A stretch of DNA of 12,289 nucleotides. Origin: Christiangramia sp. (lineage in GTDB: Bacteria; Bacteroidota; Bacteroidia; Flavobacteriales; Flavobacteriaceae). A program made the translations under genes and the position numbers. Below the pieces are notes generated by a model. The model was not told the origin of the DNA. It did no database searches and saw only the letters and a list, made by a program, of their open reading frames with translations. The stretch covers positions 1 through 12,289 of the forward strand of contig JAGXII010000195.1 in the NCBI GenBank assembly GCA_024635735.1. Reading direction: 5' to 3'. Positions 1 through 6,220 of this stretch are shown piece by piece (the first letter of the stretch is position 1; each line of letters starts with the position of its first letter).

Positions 1-1
1 A

Positions 2-550
2 ATTTACGGGACATCCACCATGCTGGTTTATACTACCGGCCATGGCGTTAACGGATTCACCCTGAACCCGGCTCTGGGTTCTTGGTACCTGTCACATCCC
101 GATATGAAGTTTCCTGAGAATGGTAACATTTACTCGATAAATGAAGGGAATTATGTTCATTTTCCGCAGGGAGTAAAAGACTATATTAAATATTGCCAGG
201 AGGAGAAAGAGGACCGCCCCTATACCTCACGGTATATAGGTTCCATGGTTTCAGATATTCACCGCAATATGATCAAGGGAGGGATCTTTATGTATCCTAA
301 AAGTTCCAAGGCAAATAACGGAAAATTAAGACTGTTGTACGAGTGTAATCCAATGGCTTTTCTTACCGAACAGGCCGGAGGTAAAGCCAGTGACGGATTT
401 CATAGAATTCTCGATATCCAGCCAGAAGAATTGCACCAGCGGGTACCTTTCTTCTGCGGAAGCAAAAAAATGGTAGAAAAGGCTGAAGAATTTATGAAAA
501 AAGCCGAATCGGGAACTCAGGCTCAGTCTTTCTCTTTTTCCAGTAGATAG
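2..550 (+). CDS. fbp: Fructose-1,6-bisphosphatase class I, C-terminal part (5' truncated by window edge)
   Basis: Hydrolyses fructose-1,6-bisphosphate to fructose-6-phosphate and phosphate, the cytosolic committed step of gluconeogenesis. The reading frame is open from base 2, so the ATG at base 20 is an internal methionine; roughly the last 182 residues are present of a family usually near 330. Class I hallmarks appear in order: YGTSTMLVYTTG, the substrate-binding SINEGNY (Asn equivalent to human N212), SRYIGSMVSD (R243/Y244 equivalents), FMYP (Y264 equivalent), and KLRLLYECNPMAF with the Lys and Glu equivalent to K274 and E280, then EQAGGKASDG. The family normally ends soon after the MVEKAEEFMKK helix; here about 15 polar residues follow, and that tail overlaps the convergent TerB-like gene by 28 bases. 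Identity is very secure; only the 5' end is missing. Confidence 0.96.
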   Translation: MYGTSTMLVYTTGHGVNGFTLNPALGSWYLSHPDMKFPENGNIYSINEGNYVHFPQGVKDYIKYCQEEKEDRPYTSRYIGSMVSDIHRNMIKGGIFMYPKSSKANNGKLRLLYECNPMAFLTEQAGGKASDGFHRILDIQPEELHQRVPFFCGSKKMVEKAEEFMKKAESGTQAQSFSFSSR

Positions 551-954
551 CGGTAATCCTCAAAATTAAGCTGCCCACTAAAAATCTGGATGGATCTTTT
601 AATAATGCCTTCTGAAGCCTGGCTGGAGAAGCCAAGGCCTATCGCGTAACGCTTAACAAGTTCACTTTCCTCATCATCGATGTCATGATCAATATATATG
701 ATGCGGAAAAGGTCATGAAGGCGTTCCAGTCTTTTCTCGATGCTGTTATATCCGGTAAGCGGGAATAGCTTGGGATTTTCTAAAACTTTATCATATTCCT
801 CTTCGCTAATATCAAGTTTTCTGGCGAATTTTTTTAACAGGACTTCCTCCTTTTCATTAATATCACCATCAATCGCAGCAAGATTTACGATAGAAGCAAA
901 ATGGCTTAAATTTCTTAAGTGCTCTCCCGAGCCGAACAAATCTGAAAATGACAT
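523..954 (-). CDS. TerB-like (tellurite-resistance TerB fold) small cytosolic protein
   Basis: A 143-residue, all-helical acidic protein with no signal peptide or membrane segment. It has the TerB-like arrangement of two helical repeats, each with an acidic loop: AAIDGDINEKEE near residues 27-38 and IDHDIDDEESE near residues 88-98. These loops fit the proposed metal-binding sites of TerB/DjlA-type domains. The start ATG (954) follows a good Bacteroidota-type promoter. No ter operon partners (TerC, TerD, TerZ) are nearby, so a role in tellurite resistance is not supported; stand-alone TerB-domain proteins in this lineage have no established function. The 3' end overlaps the end of fbp tail to tail. 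I am fairly sure of the fold call and unsure of the function. Confidence 0.75.
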   Translation of the reverse strand: MSFSDLFGSGEHLRNLSHFASIVNLAAIDGDINEKEEVLLKKFARKLDISEEEYDKVLENPKLFPLTGYNSIEKRLERLHDLFRIIYIDHDIDDEESELVKRYAIGLGFSSQASEGIIKRSIQIFSGQLNFEDYRYLLEKEKD

Positions 955-975
955 TTAAAGTAGTGTTTATTAATA

Positions 976-1010
976 CAAATATATATAAACCCTTAAGGAT
1001 TTCTCCACAA
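976..1010 (-). promoter_or_regulatory. Candidate Bacteroidota sigma promoter for the TerB-like gene
   Basis: On the minus strand TATATTTG (976-983) matches the Bacteroidota -7 consensus TAnnTTTG exactly. A TTG lies upstream (1008-1010) with a 24-base spacer, slightly longer than usual. The box is about 22 bases before the ATG at 954. The motif is seen directly; promoter activity is inferred. Confidence 0.45.
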
Positions 1011-1012
1011 AG

Positions 1013-1044
1013 AATCACTAAAATTAGGCTTTATCAATCACTAA
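1013..1044 (+). repeat. 9-bp direct repeat pair AATCACTAA, 23-bp period
   Basis: AATCACTAA occurs at 1013-1021 and again at 1036-1044, start-to-start distance 23 bp, about two helical turns. It lies in the 156-base divergent intergenic region between the TerB-like gene and the fusion ORF. The second copy runs into the 11-bp tandem repeat that follows. It could be a binding-site pair, or chance in AT-rich DNA. Confidence 0.5.
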
Positions 1045-1063
1045 TCTTTTCTTAATCTTTTCT
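1042..1063 (+). repeat. Perfect tandem duplication of an 11-bp unit
   Basis: TAATCTTTTCT is repeated head to tail with no mismatch at 1042-1052 and 1053-1063. Eleven bp is about one helical turn, so a bound protein would see both copies on the same face. It lies 47-69 bases before the ATG of the fusion ORF at 1111. The repeat is certain; a regulatory role is only a possibility. Confidence 0.7.
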
Positions 1064-1110
1064 GCTTAAGTTGCTATTTATTTAATTTCAGGAATCTGAA
1101 GAATGAATTT

Positions 1111-1530
1111 ATGAAAACGCCTTTACTGGTTTTTAATGACAAAGGAATTTACTGTGAGGAGGCAGATCTAAAAAAGAAAATAGAGGTAAGGTCTATCATT
1201 CCGGAGACCATGGAAAAATTCCCCTATAGAGGCCACCTGGGTTTGCACCTGCAGTCTAATTCGCAGTTGCTCTTTAGCGTTTTCAGGGATTATGAAGAAG
1301 ATAATCTTTTATATCTGCAGGCTTTCAGGGAAATATTTGAACATCAGCTGGAAGAAGGGCGCTTGCGGATTGCCATGGAAAGAATTGCCAGTCAGAAGAT
1401 AGTCTGGAAAAAATGTGAGAAACCAACACCTTTCTCATTTCCTATTATAACCGACCGGTTGAGGGAAAAGCTTTCTTCAGAAAAAGTGGAAGACAGAATT
1501 AGAAAAATGCTTCAGCAACTGGAGAAATAA
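1111..1530 (+). pseudogene. Relic fusion: N-terminus of ligase-associated exonuclease joined to C-terminus of ligase-associated DEXH helicase
   Basis: This is a 139-codon intact ORF starting at ATG 1111 (the ATG at 1103 is out of frame and stops at once). Residues 1-19, with PLLVFNDKGIYCEEAD, read like the first residues of the metallo-beta-lactamase-fold ligase-associated DNA damage response exonuclease, where the family continues with a YIDPW-type stretch and then an HxHxDH metal site; none of that follows. From about residue 37 (KFPYRGH, then LHLQSNSQLLFSVF, then KPTPFSFPIITDRLREKLSS and EDRIRKM) it reads like the last ~100 residues of the ligase-associated DEXH-box helicase (Lhr-like). 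In many bacteria these genes occur in the order exonuclease, ATP-dependent DNA ligase, helicase, PdeM phosphoesterase. The simplest reading is one large in-frame deletion, on family sizes between 4 and 5 kb. No helicase motif or nuclease site remains, so no activity is expected. An assembly chimera is the main alternative. The family match is from memory, not a search. Confidence 0.65.
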
Positions 1531-1535
1531 TTATT
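1526..1535. other. 10-bp palindrome holding both convergent stop codons
   Basis: AATAATTATT is a perfect palindrome. The plus-strand TAA (1528-1530) and the minus-strand TAA (1531-1533) sit back to back inside it, so the two ORFs end with zero bases between them. There is no GC-rich stem or T-run that would make an intrinsic terminator. Confidence 0.8.
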
Positions 1536-2034
1536 CCCGCAGATGCTTATCCATATAATCTCTTACCAGTTCAGTAGTCACGCCAAAGGCGATATGAGCA
1601 AATAATTCATTCAGTTGCATTCTAACCGGAGTATCGGTGGGTTTAGGTTCCAGGCCAAGGATAGGAAGAGAAGTTTCATGCGTTGAGGTCCAGGTGGTCA
1701 TTCCAAATATAACTCCATCTGCAGGCCTCAGGCCGGGACGGTGTCTTTTTCCATAGCCATAAGCCGCCCCAAGAGCACCACCAAAAGGAATATTTACAAG
1801 TTGCTCGGCCAGGGCTTCATTTTGAGTACTTACAGGCGTCCCGGTAATTTTCGTGGAAAGATCATCTAAGATTTTTATCTGTGCCGATCTGTCTTCTATT
1901 TTTCGAACCGGTAAAAATTGTTCTATCAGGCTTTTTACAGCGGTTCCTGCTAAACCACCCACAAATCCTGCAATTACACTTCGGCTGGTGGTAGACATGG
2001 ACGAATCTTTTTGTAAGAAGGTGGAGAGGCTCAT
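1531..2034 (-). CDS. DUF1440 (YagU-like) family protein
   Basis: A 167-residue protein of unknown function. It has a Gly/Ala-rich hydrophobic N-terminal segment (about residues 19-40, SVIAGFVGGLAGTAVKSL), a second Gly-rich stretch (FGGALGAAYGYG, near residues 85-95), and a C-terminal block PILGLEPKPTDTP...NELFAHIAFG...ELVRDY. This block fits the LGLxP...E..gH.v.g...E..R pattern of YagU/DUF1440 proteins, which are inner-membrane proteins in E. coli. Membrane association is therefore likely, though the hydrophobic stretches are short. The start could be ATG 2034 or the internal ATG 12 codons later (MSTTSRS); no ribosome-binding site decides between them. Its stop codon directly abuts the stop of the convergent fusion ORF. 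Confidence 0.65.
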   Translation of the reverse strand: MSLSTFLQKDSSMSTTSRSVIAGFVGGLAGTAVKSLIEQFLPVRKIEDRSAQIKILDDLSTKITGTPVSTQNEALAEQLVNIPFGGALGAAYGYGKRHRPGLRPADGVIFGMTTWTSTHETSLPILGLEPKPTDTPVRMQLNELFAHIAFGVTTELVRDYMDKHLRE

Positions 2035-2054
2035 AATTTAGTTCATTTTCATAT

Positions 2055-2085
2055 TAAAATTATCTATTCAATAGTTGTTCTCCAA
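2055..2085 (-). promoter_or_regulatory. Candidate promoter for the DUF1440-like gene
   Basis: On the minus strand TAATTTTA (2055-2062) matches 7 of 8 positions of TAnnTTTG, and a TTG (2083-2085) lies upstream with a 20-base spacer. The box ends about 20 bases before ATG 2034. It is back to back with the promoter of the omega-amidase gene. The AT-rich context makes chance matches likely. Confidence 0.35.
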
Positions 2086-2100
2086 TCATTTAACACGGAT

Positions 2101-2133
2101 TTGACATAGCCAGCTGAAAATTTAATATTTTTG
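2101..2133 (+). promoter_or_regulatory. Candidate sigma promoter placed directly at the omega-amidase start (leaderless)
   Basis: TTG (2101-2103) and TATTTTTG (2126-2133) are separated by 22 bases; the second element matches the Bacteroidota -7 consensus TAnnTTTG exactly. The -7 box ends only 3 bases before the ATG at 2137, so transcription would begin at or within a few bases of the start codon, predicting a leaderless mRNA. No Shine-Dalgarno sequence is present. Confidence 0.55.
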
Positions 2134-2136
2134 AAT

Positions 2137-2916
2137 ATGAGCGAAAAACTAAACATAGCCTTTGTCCAGGCGAATCTGGTGTGGGAAAACTCAGAAGCGA
2201 ATCGTGACCTGTTTTCAAAGGAAATAGATAAGATTGCGGCAAGTACGGATCTTATAATTCTTCCTGAAATGTTTACCACAGGTTTTAGTATGAATGCCGA
2301 AGAACTGGCTGAACCAACCGAGGGACCTACCCTCCAGTGGCTGCGGGAAAAGGCTAAATTGAAGAACGCGGCAATTACCGGAAGTGTGATAATTACGGAA
2401 AACGCTAACTATTATAATCGTTTATTTTTTGTCTTTCCCGATGGCTCTTACAAGCTGTATGATAAACGCCACACTTTCACCCTTGCAAAAGAGGACTTAA
2501 CCTATACTGCTGGAACGGAAAGGTTAATTGTGGAATATAAAGGCTGGAAAATTTGTCCGCTTGTATGTTATGACCTTCGATTCCCCGTTTGGGCCAGAAA
2601 TACCGAAGATTATGATCTTTTGATATATGTAGCCAACTGGCCGGAAAAAAGAGTAAATGCCTGGGATGCTCTTCTAAAAGCCCGTGCAATTGAAAATATG
2701 AGTTATTGTATTGGGTTAAACCGAACCGGTAAAGATGGCGATGGATATATTTATAATGGACATTCTGCTGCCTACGACTGCCTGGGAAATGAACTCACAG
2801 AACTCAACCTCGAAAAAGAATTTACGAAAGAGATTAGTCTGGAAAAAGAAAGCCTTTACGAAACCAGAGCGAAATTAAAATTTCTCCAGGATCGCGACAG
2901 GTTTAATCTATACTAA
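2137..2916 (+). CDS. Nitrilase-superfamily amidohydrolase, omega-amidase (YafV/Nit2-like)
   Basis: Likely a cytosolic omega-amidase that deaminates alpha-ketoglutaramate or alpha-ketosuccinamate, the side products of glutamine or asparagine transamination (metabolite repair, methionine salvage). From the ATG at 2137 the protein is 259 residues, close to E. coli YafV. The Glu-Lys-Cys nitrilase triad is complete: E44 in LIILPEMFTTGFSM, K110 in YDKRHTF, C144 in CPLVCYDLRFPVWARN. The DKRH and CYDLRFP signatures favour the omega-amidase branch over nitrilases acting on nitriles. I chose ATG 2137 over the in-frame TTG at 2131 because the TTG lies inside the -7 promoter box. The last 14 bases overlap the convergent Ig-like lipoprotein gene. 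Exact substrate is inferred from family. Confidence 0.9.
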   Translation: MSEKLNIAFVQANLVWENSEANRDLFSKEIDKIAASTDLIILPEMFTTGFSMNAEELAEPTEGPTLQWLREKAKLKNAAITGSVIITENANYYNRLFFVFPDGSYKLYDKRHTFTLAKEDLTYTAGTERLIVEYKGWKICPLVCYDLRFPVWARNTEDYDLLIYVANWPEKRVNAWDALLKARAIENMSYCIGLNRTGKDGDGYIYNGHSAAYDCLGNELTELNLEKEFTKEISLEKESLYETRAKLKFLQDRDRFNLY

Positions 2917-4516
2917 TAGTTTCGTTGAGGTCCCAGTTGGGTCTTACATTAAGAGTATCTGAAAAGTACCTGATGCGTTCTGGTTGTATTTTTTTCAGAA
3001 AATTACCGGTGTCCCATTTTCGATTCTCGTTGGTGTCATAAATAATCCTAACCAGAAAATCTCCCGGATTAAGATATTGAAAATTGAAACTGCTGGAGGC
3101 TTCTGAATATTTCTCTGCCTTAACTACTCCTTTAGTGTCTGTTAGCTGAACAATGACAGGAAATGATTTTATATTTTGAAGATTGAGGGCAATGCTTCCA
3201 TATTCTGATAAAGCCTTAGTACGTAAAGCCACTTTCAGAGAATCGTTGGTAGCTTCAAAAAGATCCTTTATAGCACCGGGAAATGCCGTAAGATTATATT
3301 TATTCTCCGGTTGTTTCTCAAATTTTAAAATCACTTCATTTTGAATGGGGTTGAACTCCGCAGTAAAAGGAACTTCCACAGAGTCCTGATCTATAATTCT
3401 GATCATTTCTTCTGAATAATCCACCAGCGGCGTATTGGCTTTGAATTTAAAATCCTGAGTTAAACCTATCACCCCGGAAGGGTCTGAAGTTACTTTTAAT
3501 GAATCTCTCGCCTGATCGGTCACTCTTGCTAAAAGTGTGTCGCGGGTGGTGGGAGTTACAATTTCAAAAGATAAACTATCGCTTTCAGGTTTAATATTAA
3601 ACCAGTAATGCAGGCTGTCTTTATCGGTAACCTTCACTATTCGCGAGGAATATCCTTCGGGCCGGGAATTAAGAAGATTTATTGAAAGACTATCTAAAAG
3701 CGGCGTTCCTTCGTAACCAAATAGAATCTGGTGGCCTTTAATCTGGCTGGGTCTTTTCGGATTAAATTCCAGTTCTTCCTTAAAAACGGTTAATTCGTAA
3801 GTACTATCTGTTGGAATGCTTACGGGTTGAGCAACAAAACCTATTTTTTCATTCTTAGGATTATAAAGGTAATTGTCATTTTTATCGAGAATGGCAAGCA
3901 TTTGATAAGTACCTTCTTTTAGGTTTTCAAGGGAAAAAGTATAAGTGCTGTCCTGGGAATAGGTCACATATCGAGGCGTTTTTTTAAAGACTACCGAATC
4001 GGTGTAGGCAGAATCTATTTCATATAACATAATGGAGATAGCTTCTGAAGGTGCTTTTAATTTAGCATCTCTCACAATTCCTGAAACTGCCAGCGAATCT
4101 ATATAGTCACCGGTAGAAAAAACATATTTAAAATAGTTATAGGGGTTCCCTTCATTATTATCAACGATGCTTTTACCAAAGTTTATAGTGTAGGTGGTAT
4201 ACTCTTCTAGAGTGTCGGTAATTTCAATTTTTATATCCTTTCTCGCGGTTCCCAGTGGCATAATATTCGGTTTGGGATCCATTGGAGGTGAGATGATGAT
4301 CTGCTGGGTTGGCTTATCCAGTTTTATGTATTCATTAAAAAATATACGAATTTCGTCTGCCTTAAACTGAGTGGTGTAATTCTCGGGCTTTGCCTTCACA
4401 AATTTTGGCGGATCTTCATCAATGGGGCCGCCTTCGGGCATTCCTTTTTTAGCGCACTGGATTAGAGTGAACATTAGAATAAAGACTAAAACATAACCCG
4501 GAATTCTCTTTTTCAT
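2903..4516 (-). CDS. Lipoprotein with N-terminal SbsA-type Ig-like domain (Big_5)
   Basis: Predicted envelope lipoprotein of 537 residues. The N-terminus is a type II signal peptide: MKKR, a hydrophobic core, then the lipobox LIQC with lipidated Cys at residue 21. A PEGGPIDEDPPK linker leads into an SbsA/Big_5 Ig-like domain at about residues 35-135 (IRIFFNEYIKLDK, ITDTLEEYTTYTINFG, YVFSTG). The middle is beta-rich, with carboxypeptidase-regulatory-like stretches such as LKEGTYQMLAILDKNDNYLY. The C-terminal block DTNENRKWDTGNFL...QPE...VRPNWD is typical of this flavobacterial family. Function is unknown; scaffold or surface roles are guesses. A GTG two codons upstream (4522) is in frame, but ATG 4516 gives a standard signal peptide. 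It lies 58 bases downstream of comF on the same strand and is probably cotranscribed. Confidence 0.82.
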   Translation of the reverse strand: MKKRIPGYVLVFILMFTLIQCAKKGMPEGGPIDEDPPKFVKAKPENYTTQFKADEIRIFFNEYIKLDKPTQQIIISPPMDPKPNIMPLGTARKDIKIEITDTLEEYTTYTINFGKSIVDNNEGNPYNYFKYVFSTGDYIDSLAVSGIVRDAKLKAPSEAISIMLYEIDSAYTDSVVFKKTPRYVTYSQDSTYTFSLENLKEGTYQMLAILDKNDNYLYNPKNEKIGFVAQPVSIPTDSTYELTVFKEELEFNPKRPSQIKGHQILFGYEGTPLLDSLSINLLNSRPEGYSSRIVKVTDKDSLHYWFNIKPESDSLSFEIVTPTTRDTLLARVTDQARDSLKVTSDPSGVIGLTQDFKFKANTPLVDYSEEMIRIIDQDSVEVPFTAEFNPIQNEVILKFEKQPENKYNLTAFPGAIKDLFEATNDSLKVALRTKALSEYGSIALNLQNIKSFPVIVQLTDTKGVVKAEKYSEASSSFNFQYLNPGDFLVRIIYDTNENRKWDTGNFLKKIQPERIRYFSDTLNVRPNWDLNETISID

Positions 4517-4574
4517 AGACACTGAATGAAATGCTTACGCAAAGAAACAATTATTTTGAATTACAACGCAAGGC

Positions 4575-5255
4575 TTAATCGGTAATTGCCATGGTGGCCA
4601 CACTTACTTTGACGCCGGGAATTTCCTGAAGCTTATGTGTACAGGCTTCAAGAGTTGCTCCGGTAGTGACCAGATCGTCTACCAGTAAAATATGTTTGTG
4701 TTCAGCTTTGGAAGAATTTTGAATCGAAAGGGTTTCTTCAATTTTCCCCCATCGTGAAATCCGGCCTTTTAAAGTCTGGGTTTGAGTGGCGGTAGTTTTT
4801 AAGAGAATATCGTCTGCATATTTTGCATTGATAGCCATGGCTATTTCTTTTCCAAAGTCCTCCACCTGGTTAAATCCGCGTTGCTTAAGTTTTGAGGGGT
4901 GTAAGGGGACAGGAATCACCAGGTCGATCTCTCGATAACCCTTTATTAGTGCTAATTCTTCACCAAGCCATTTCCCTAAAAATACGCCTATATCTCTGTG
5001 TCCCCTGTATTTAAGTTCATGGATGAGATGCTGAACGCCAGCTTTTTTTCTAAAATGCAGTAATGACGTAGCTTTTTCTATCTTTACGCGGCCATAAAAT
5101 ACTTTTTTAACAGGGTTCTCGTTATCAAGATGATAACTGGTAACCGGCAGGTCATGGAGACAGGCAGTACAAATTATTGTTTCATTTTTTAGCAATTCAC
5201 CCTCACAAATGTGGCAAACCCGGGGATAAAGAAGATCTATAAATTCGTGAAACAT
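4575..5255 (-). CDS. comF: ComF family phosphoribosyltransferase-like protein
   Basis: A 226-residue cytosolic protein with the usual ComF layout. An N-terminal zinc-ribbon-like double zinc knuckle (C14-x2-C17 and C29-x2-C32) is followed by a type I phosphoribosyltransferase domain. Signatures are LHFRKKAGVQHLIHELKYRG (residues 66-85), VIPVPLHPSKLKQRGFNQ (113-130) and the PRPP-binding loop ILLVDDLVTTGATLEAC (189-205). In naturally competent bacteria ComF acts inside the cell on incoming single-stranded DNA, with helicase and DprA partners; the family is widespread in non-competent species too. No other competence gene is in the window, so uptake of DNA by this organism is not shown. It is the first gene of a probable two-gene unit with the Ig-like lipoprotein. 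Confidence 0.92.
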   Translation of the reverse strand: MFHEFIDLLYPRVCHICEGELLKNETIICTACLHDLPVTSYHLDNENPVKKVFYGRVKIEKATSLLHFRKKAGVQHLIHELKYRGHRDIGVFLGKWLGEELALIKGYREIDLVIPVPLHPSKLKQRGFNQVEDFGKEIAMAINAKYADDILLKTTATQTQTLKGRISRWGKIEETLSIQNSSKAEHKHILLVDDLVTTGATLEACTHKLQEIPGVKVSVATMAITD

Positions 5256-5266
5256 TTGTTAACACC

Positions 5267-5298
5267 TTGTATCAGACTTGTTTAAACCACTAAATTTA
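5267..5298 (+). promoter_or_regulatory. Candidate promoter for the coiled-coil membrane protein gene
   Basis: TTG (5267-5269) and TAAATTTA (5291-5298, 7 of 8 to TAnnTTTG) are separated by 21 bases, and the ATG is at 5316. It lies in the 60-base divergent gap with comF, interleaved with the opposite promoter. Confidence 0.4.
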
Positions 5299-5308
5299 CA
5301 AACTAAAT

Positions 5309-5338
5309 CAAACTTATGATGACAGAAAAGAAAAACAA
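5309..5338 (-). promoter_or_regulatory. Candidate promoter for comF, overlapping the divergent start codon
   Basis: On the minus strand TAAGTTTG (5309-5316) matches TAnnTTTG exactly, and a TTG (5336-5338) lies 19 bases upstream. Transcription would start near 5300, giving a leader of about 45 bases before ATG 5255. The -33 element is inside the coding region of the divergent gene and the -7 box touches its ATG, so the two genes may compete for polymerase. Confidence 0.42.
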
Positions 5339-6200
5339 TACCGCATTGAAGATCTTAACCGGTATTCTGGCTGTAGCCCTGGTTGCACTTAGTATTTATA
5401 CCATTAAGTTCTACAATGAGGAGAAAGAAAATAAAGAAATTCTTCAAAAAGAAAAGTCGGTTATCGAAGATGAGTTAAATGAACTTATCGTAAAATACGA
5501 TGAGGCCATACAGGAAAATGAAGTTATGGATCAGGATCTTGTAAATGCCAGAGACCGTATTTCACGTTTACTGGATTCAGTAAAAGATAATGAGGCTAAC
5601 CTTGTTTTAATTTCAAGATATCGCAGGGAAATTGGTAACCTTAAAGAGGAAAAAACACGTCTCTTCAGGGTAGTAGATAGTTTAAGTGCCCAAAACCAAA
5701 TGCTTAGTACTTCACTGGATAGTACTAGTGTGGCGTTACAACAAAGGACAAAACTTTCAGATTCTTTGAAAACCACCAATCAGAGTCTTAGCACAAAAGT
5801 AGATAAGGCTTCAAGATTGAAAGTGACGAGTTTAAAAGGGGAAGGCGTAATTGTTCGAAACAGTGGAAAGATTGTTGAAAATGACAATAACCGAAGGATA
5901 GATCAAATTAGAACTTGTTTTACCATTACCGCTAATGACCTGGCCGAGGCCGGTGAAAAGAATATGTATGTGCAGGTTTATAACCCGGAAAACGAACTTG
6001 TAGGAGACGGGATCGTTATCCAGCACGAAGGAGGAACAATGGTATACAGTGCCTCTTCTAAGGTTTATTATGAAAATGAAGAGCTGGATGTTTGTATTCT
6101 GGCTGAAGCTAATGAAGATAAATTGCTTGAAGGGACCTATAAAGTGTATGTTTATAATGATACTATTTTATTGGGAACCGCAAGTTTTACTCTTAAATAA
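5316..6200 (+). CDS. Membrane-anchored coiled-coil protein of unknown function with C-terminal beta domain
   Basis: I do not recognise a characterised family. The 294 residues show a short basic N-terminus (MMTEKKNNT), one transmembrane helix at about 10-30, a long heptad-rich coiled coil at about 34-165 with many Glu/Lys and Ser/Leu positions, and a beta-rich C-terminal domain at about 170-294 (LKVTSLKGEGVIVR, MYVQVYNPENELVGDG, GTYKVYVYNDTILLGTASF). The C-terminal domain has exactly two cysteines, C201 and C260, which could form a disulfide if it faces the periplasm. Topology is probably N-in, with the coiled coil spanning the periplasm. Similar flavobacterial proteins are often loosely labelled 'chromosome partitioning'; nothing here supports that (no Walker motif). 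Start is ATG 5316 or the adjacent ATG 5319. A terminator follows within 21 bases. Confidence 0.78.
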   Translation: MMTEKKNNTALKILTGILAVALVALSIYTIKFYNEEKENKEILQKEKSVIEDELNELIVKYDEAIQENEVMDQDLVNARDRISRLLDSVKDNEANLVLISRYRREIGNLKEEKTRLFRVVDSLSAQNQMLSTSLDSTSVALQQRTKLSDSLKTTNQSLSTKVDKASRLKVTSLKGEGVIVRNSGKIVENDNNRRIDQIRTCFTITANDLAEAGEKNMYVQVYNPENELVGDGIVIQHEGGTMVYSASSKVYYENEELDVCILAEANEDKLLEGTYKVYVYNDTILLGTASFTLK

Positions 6201-6220
6201 GCTTTATTTATAAATTACAG

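Noticed and set aside
523..954. Tellurite-resistance operon
   Set aside because: Only a lone TerB-like domain is present; no other ter genes lie nearby.
740..958. Plus-strand 72-codon frame opposite the TerB-like gene
   Set aside because: Its product is low-complexity Ser-rich and matches no family; the minus strand carries a coherent domain.
2131..2136. In-frame TTG start for the omega-amidase, two codons upstream of the ATG
   Set aside because: The TTG forms the end of the -7 box TATTTTTG and would lie upstream of the predicted transcription start; ATG 2137 also gives the usual family N-terminus.
4517..4522. GTG start for the Ig-like lipoprotein
   Set aside because: It only adds two residues, has no ribosome-binding site, and the ATG at 4516 starts a standard lipoprotein signal (MKKR).
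4575..5255. Competence locus
   Set aside because: ComF alone, next to a lipoprotein gene of unknown role, does not show natural transformation; no com, dprA or pilus genes are in the window.
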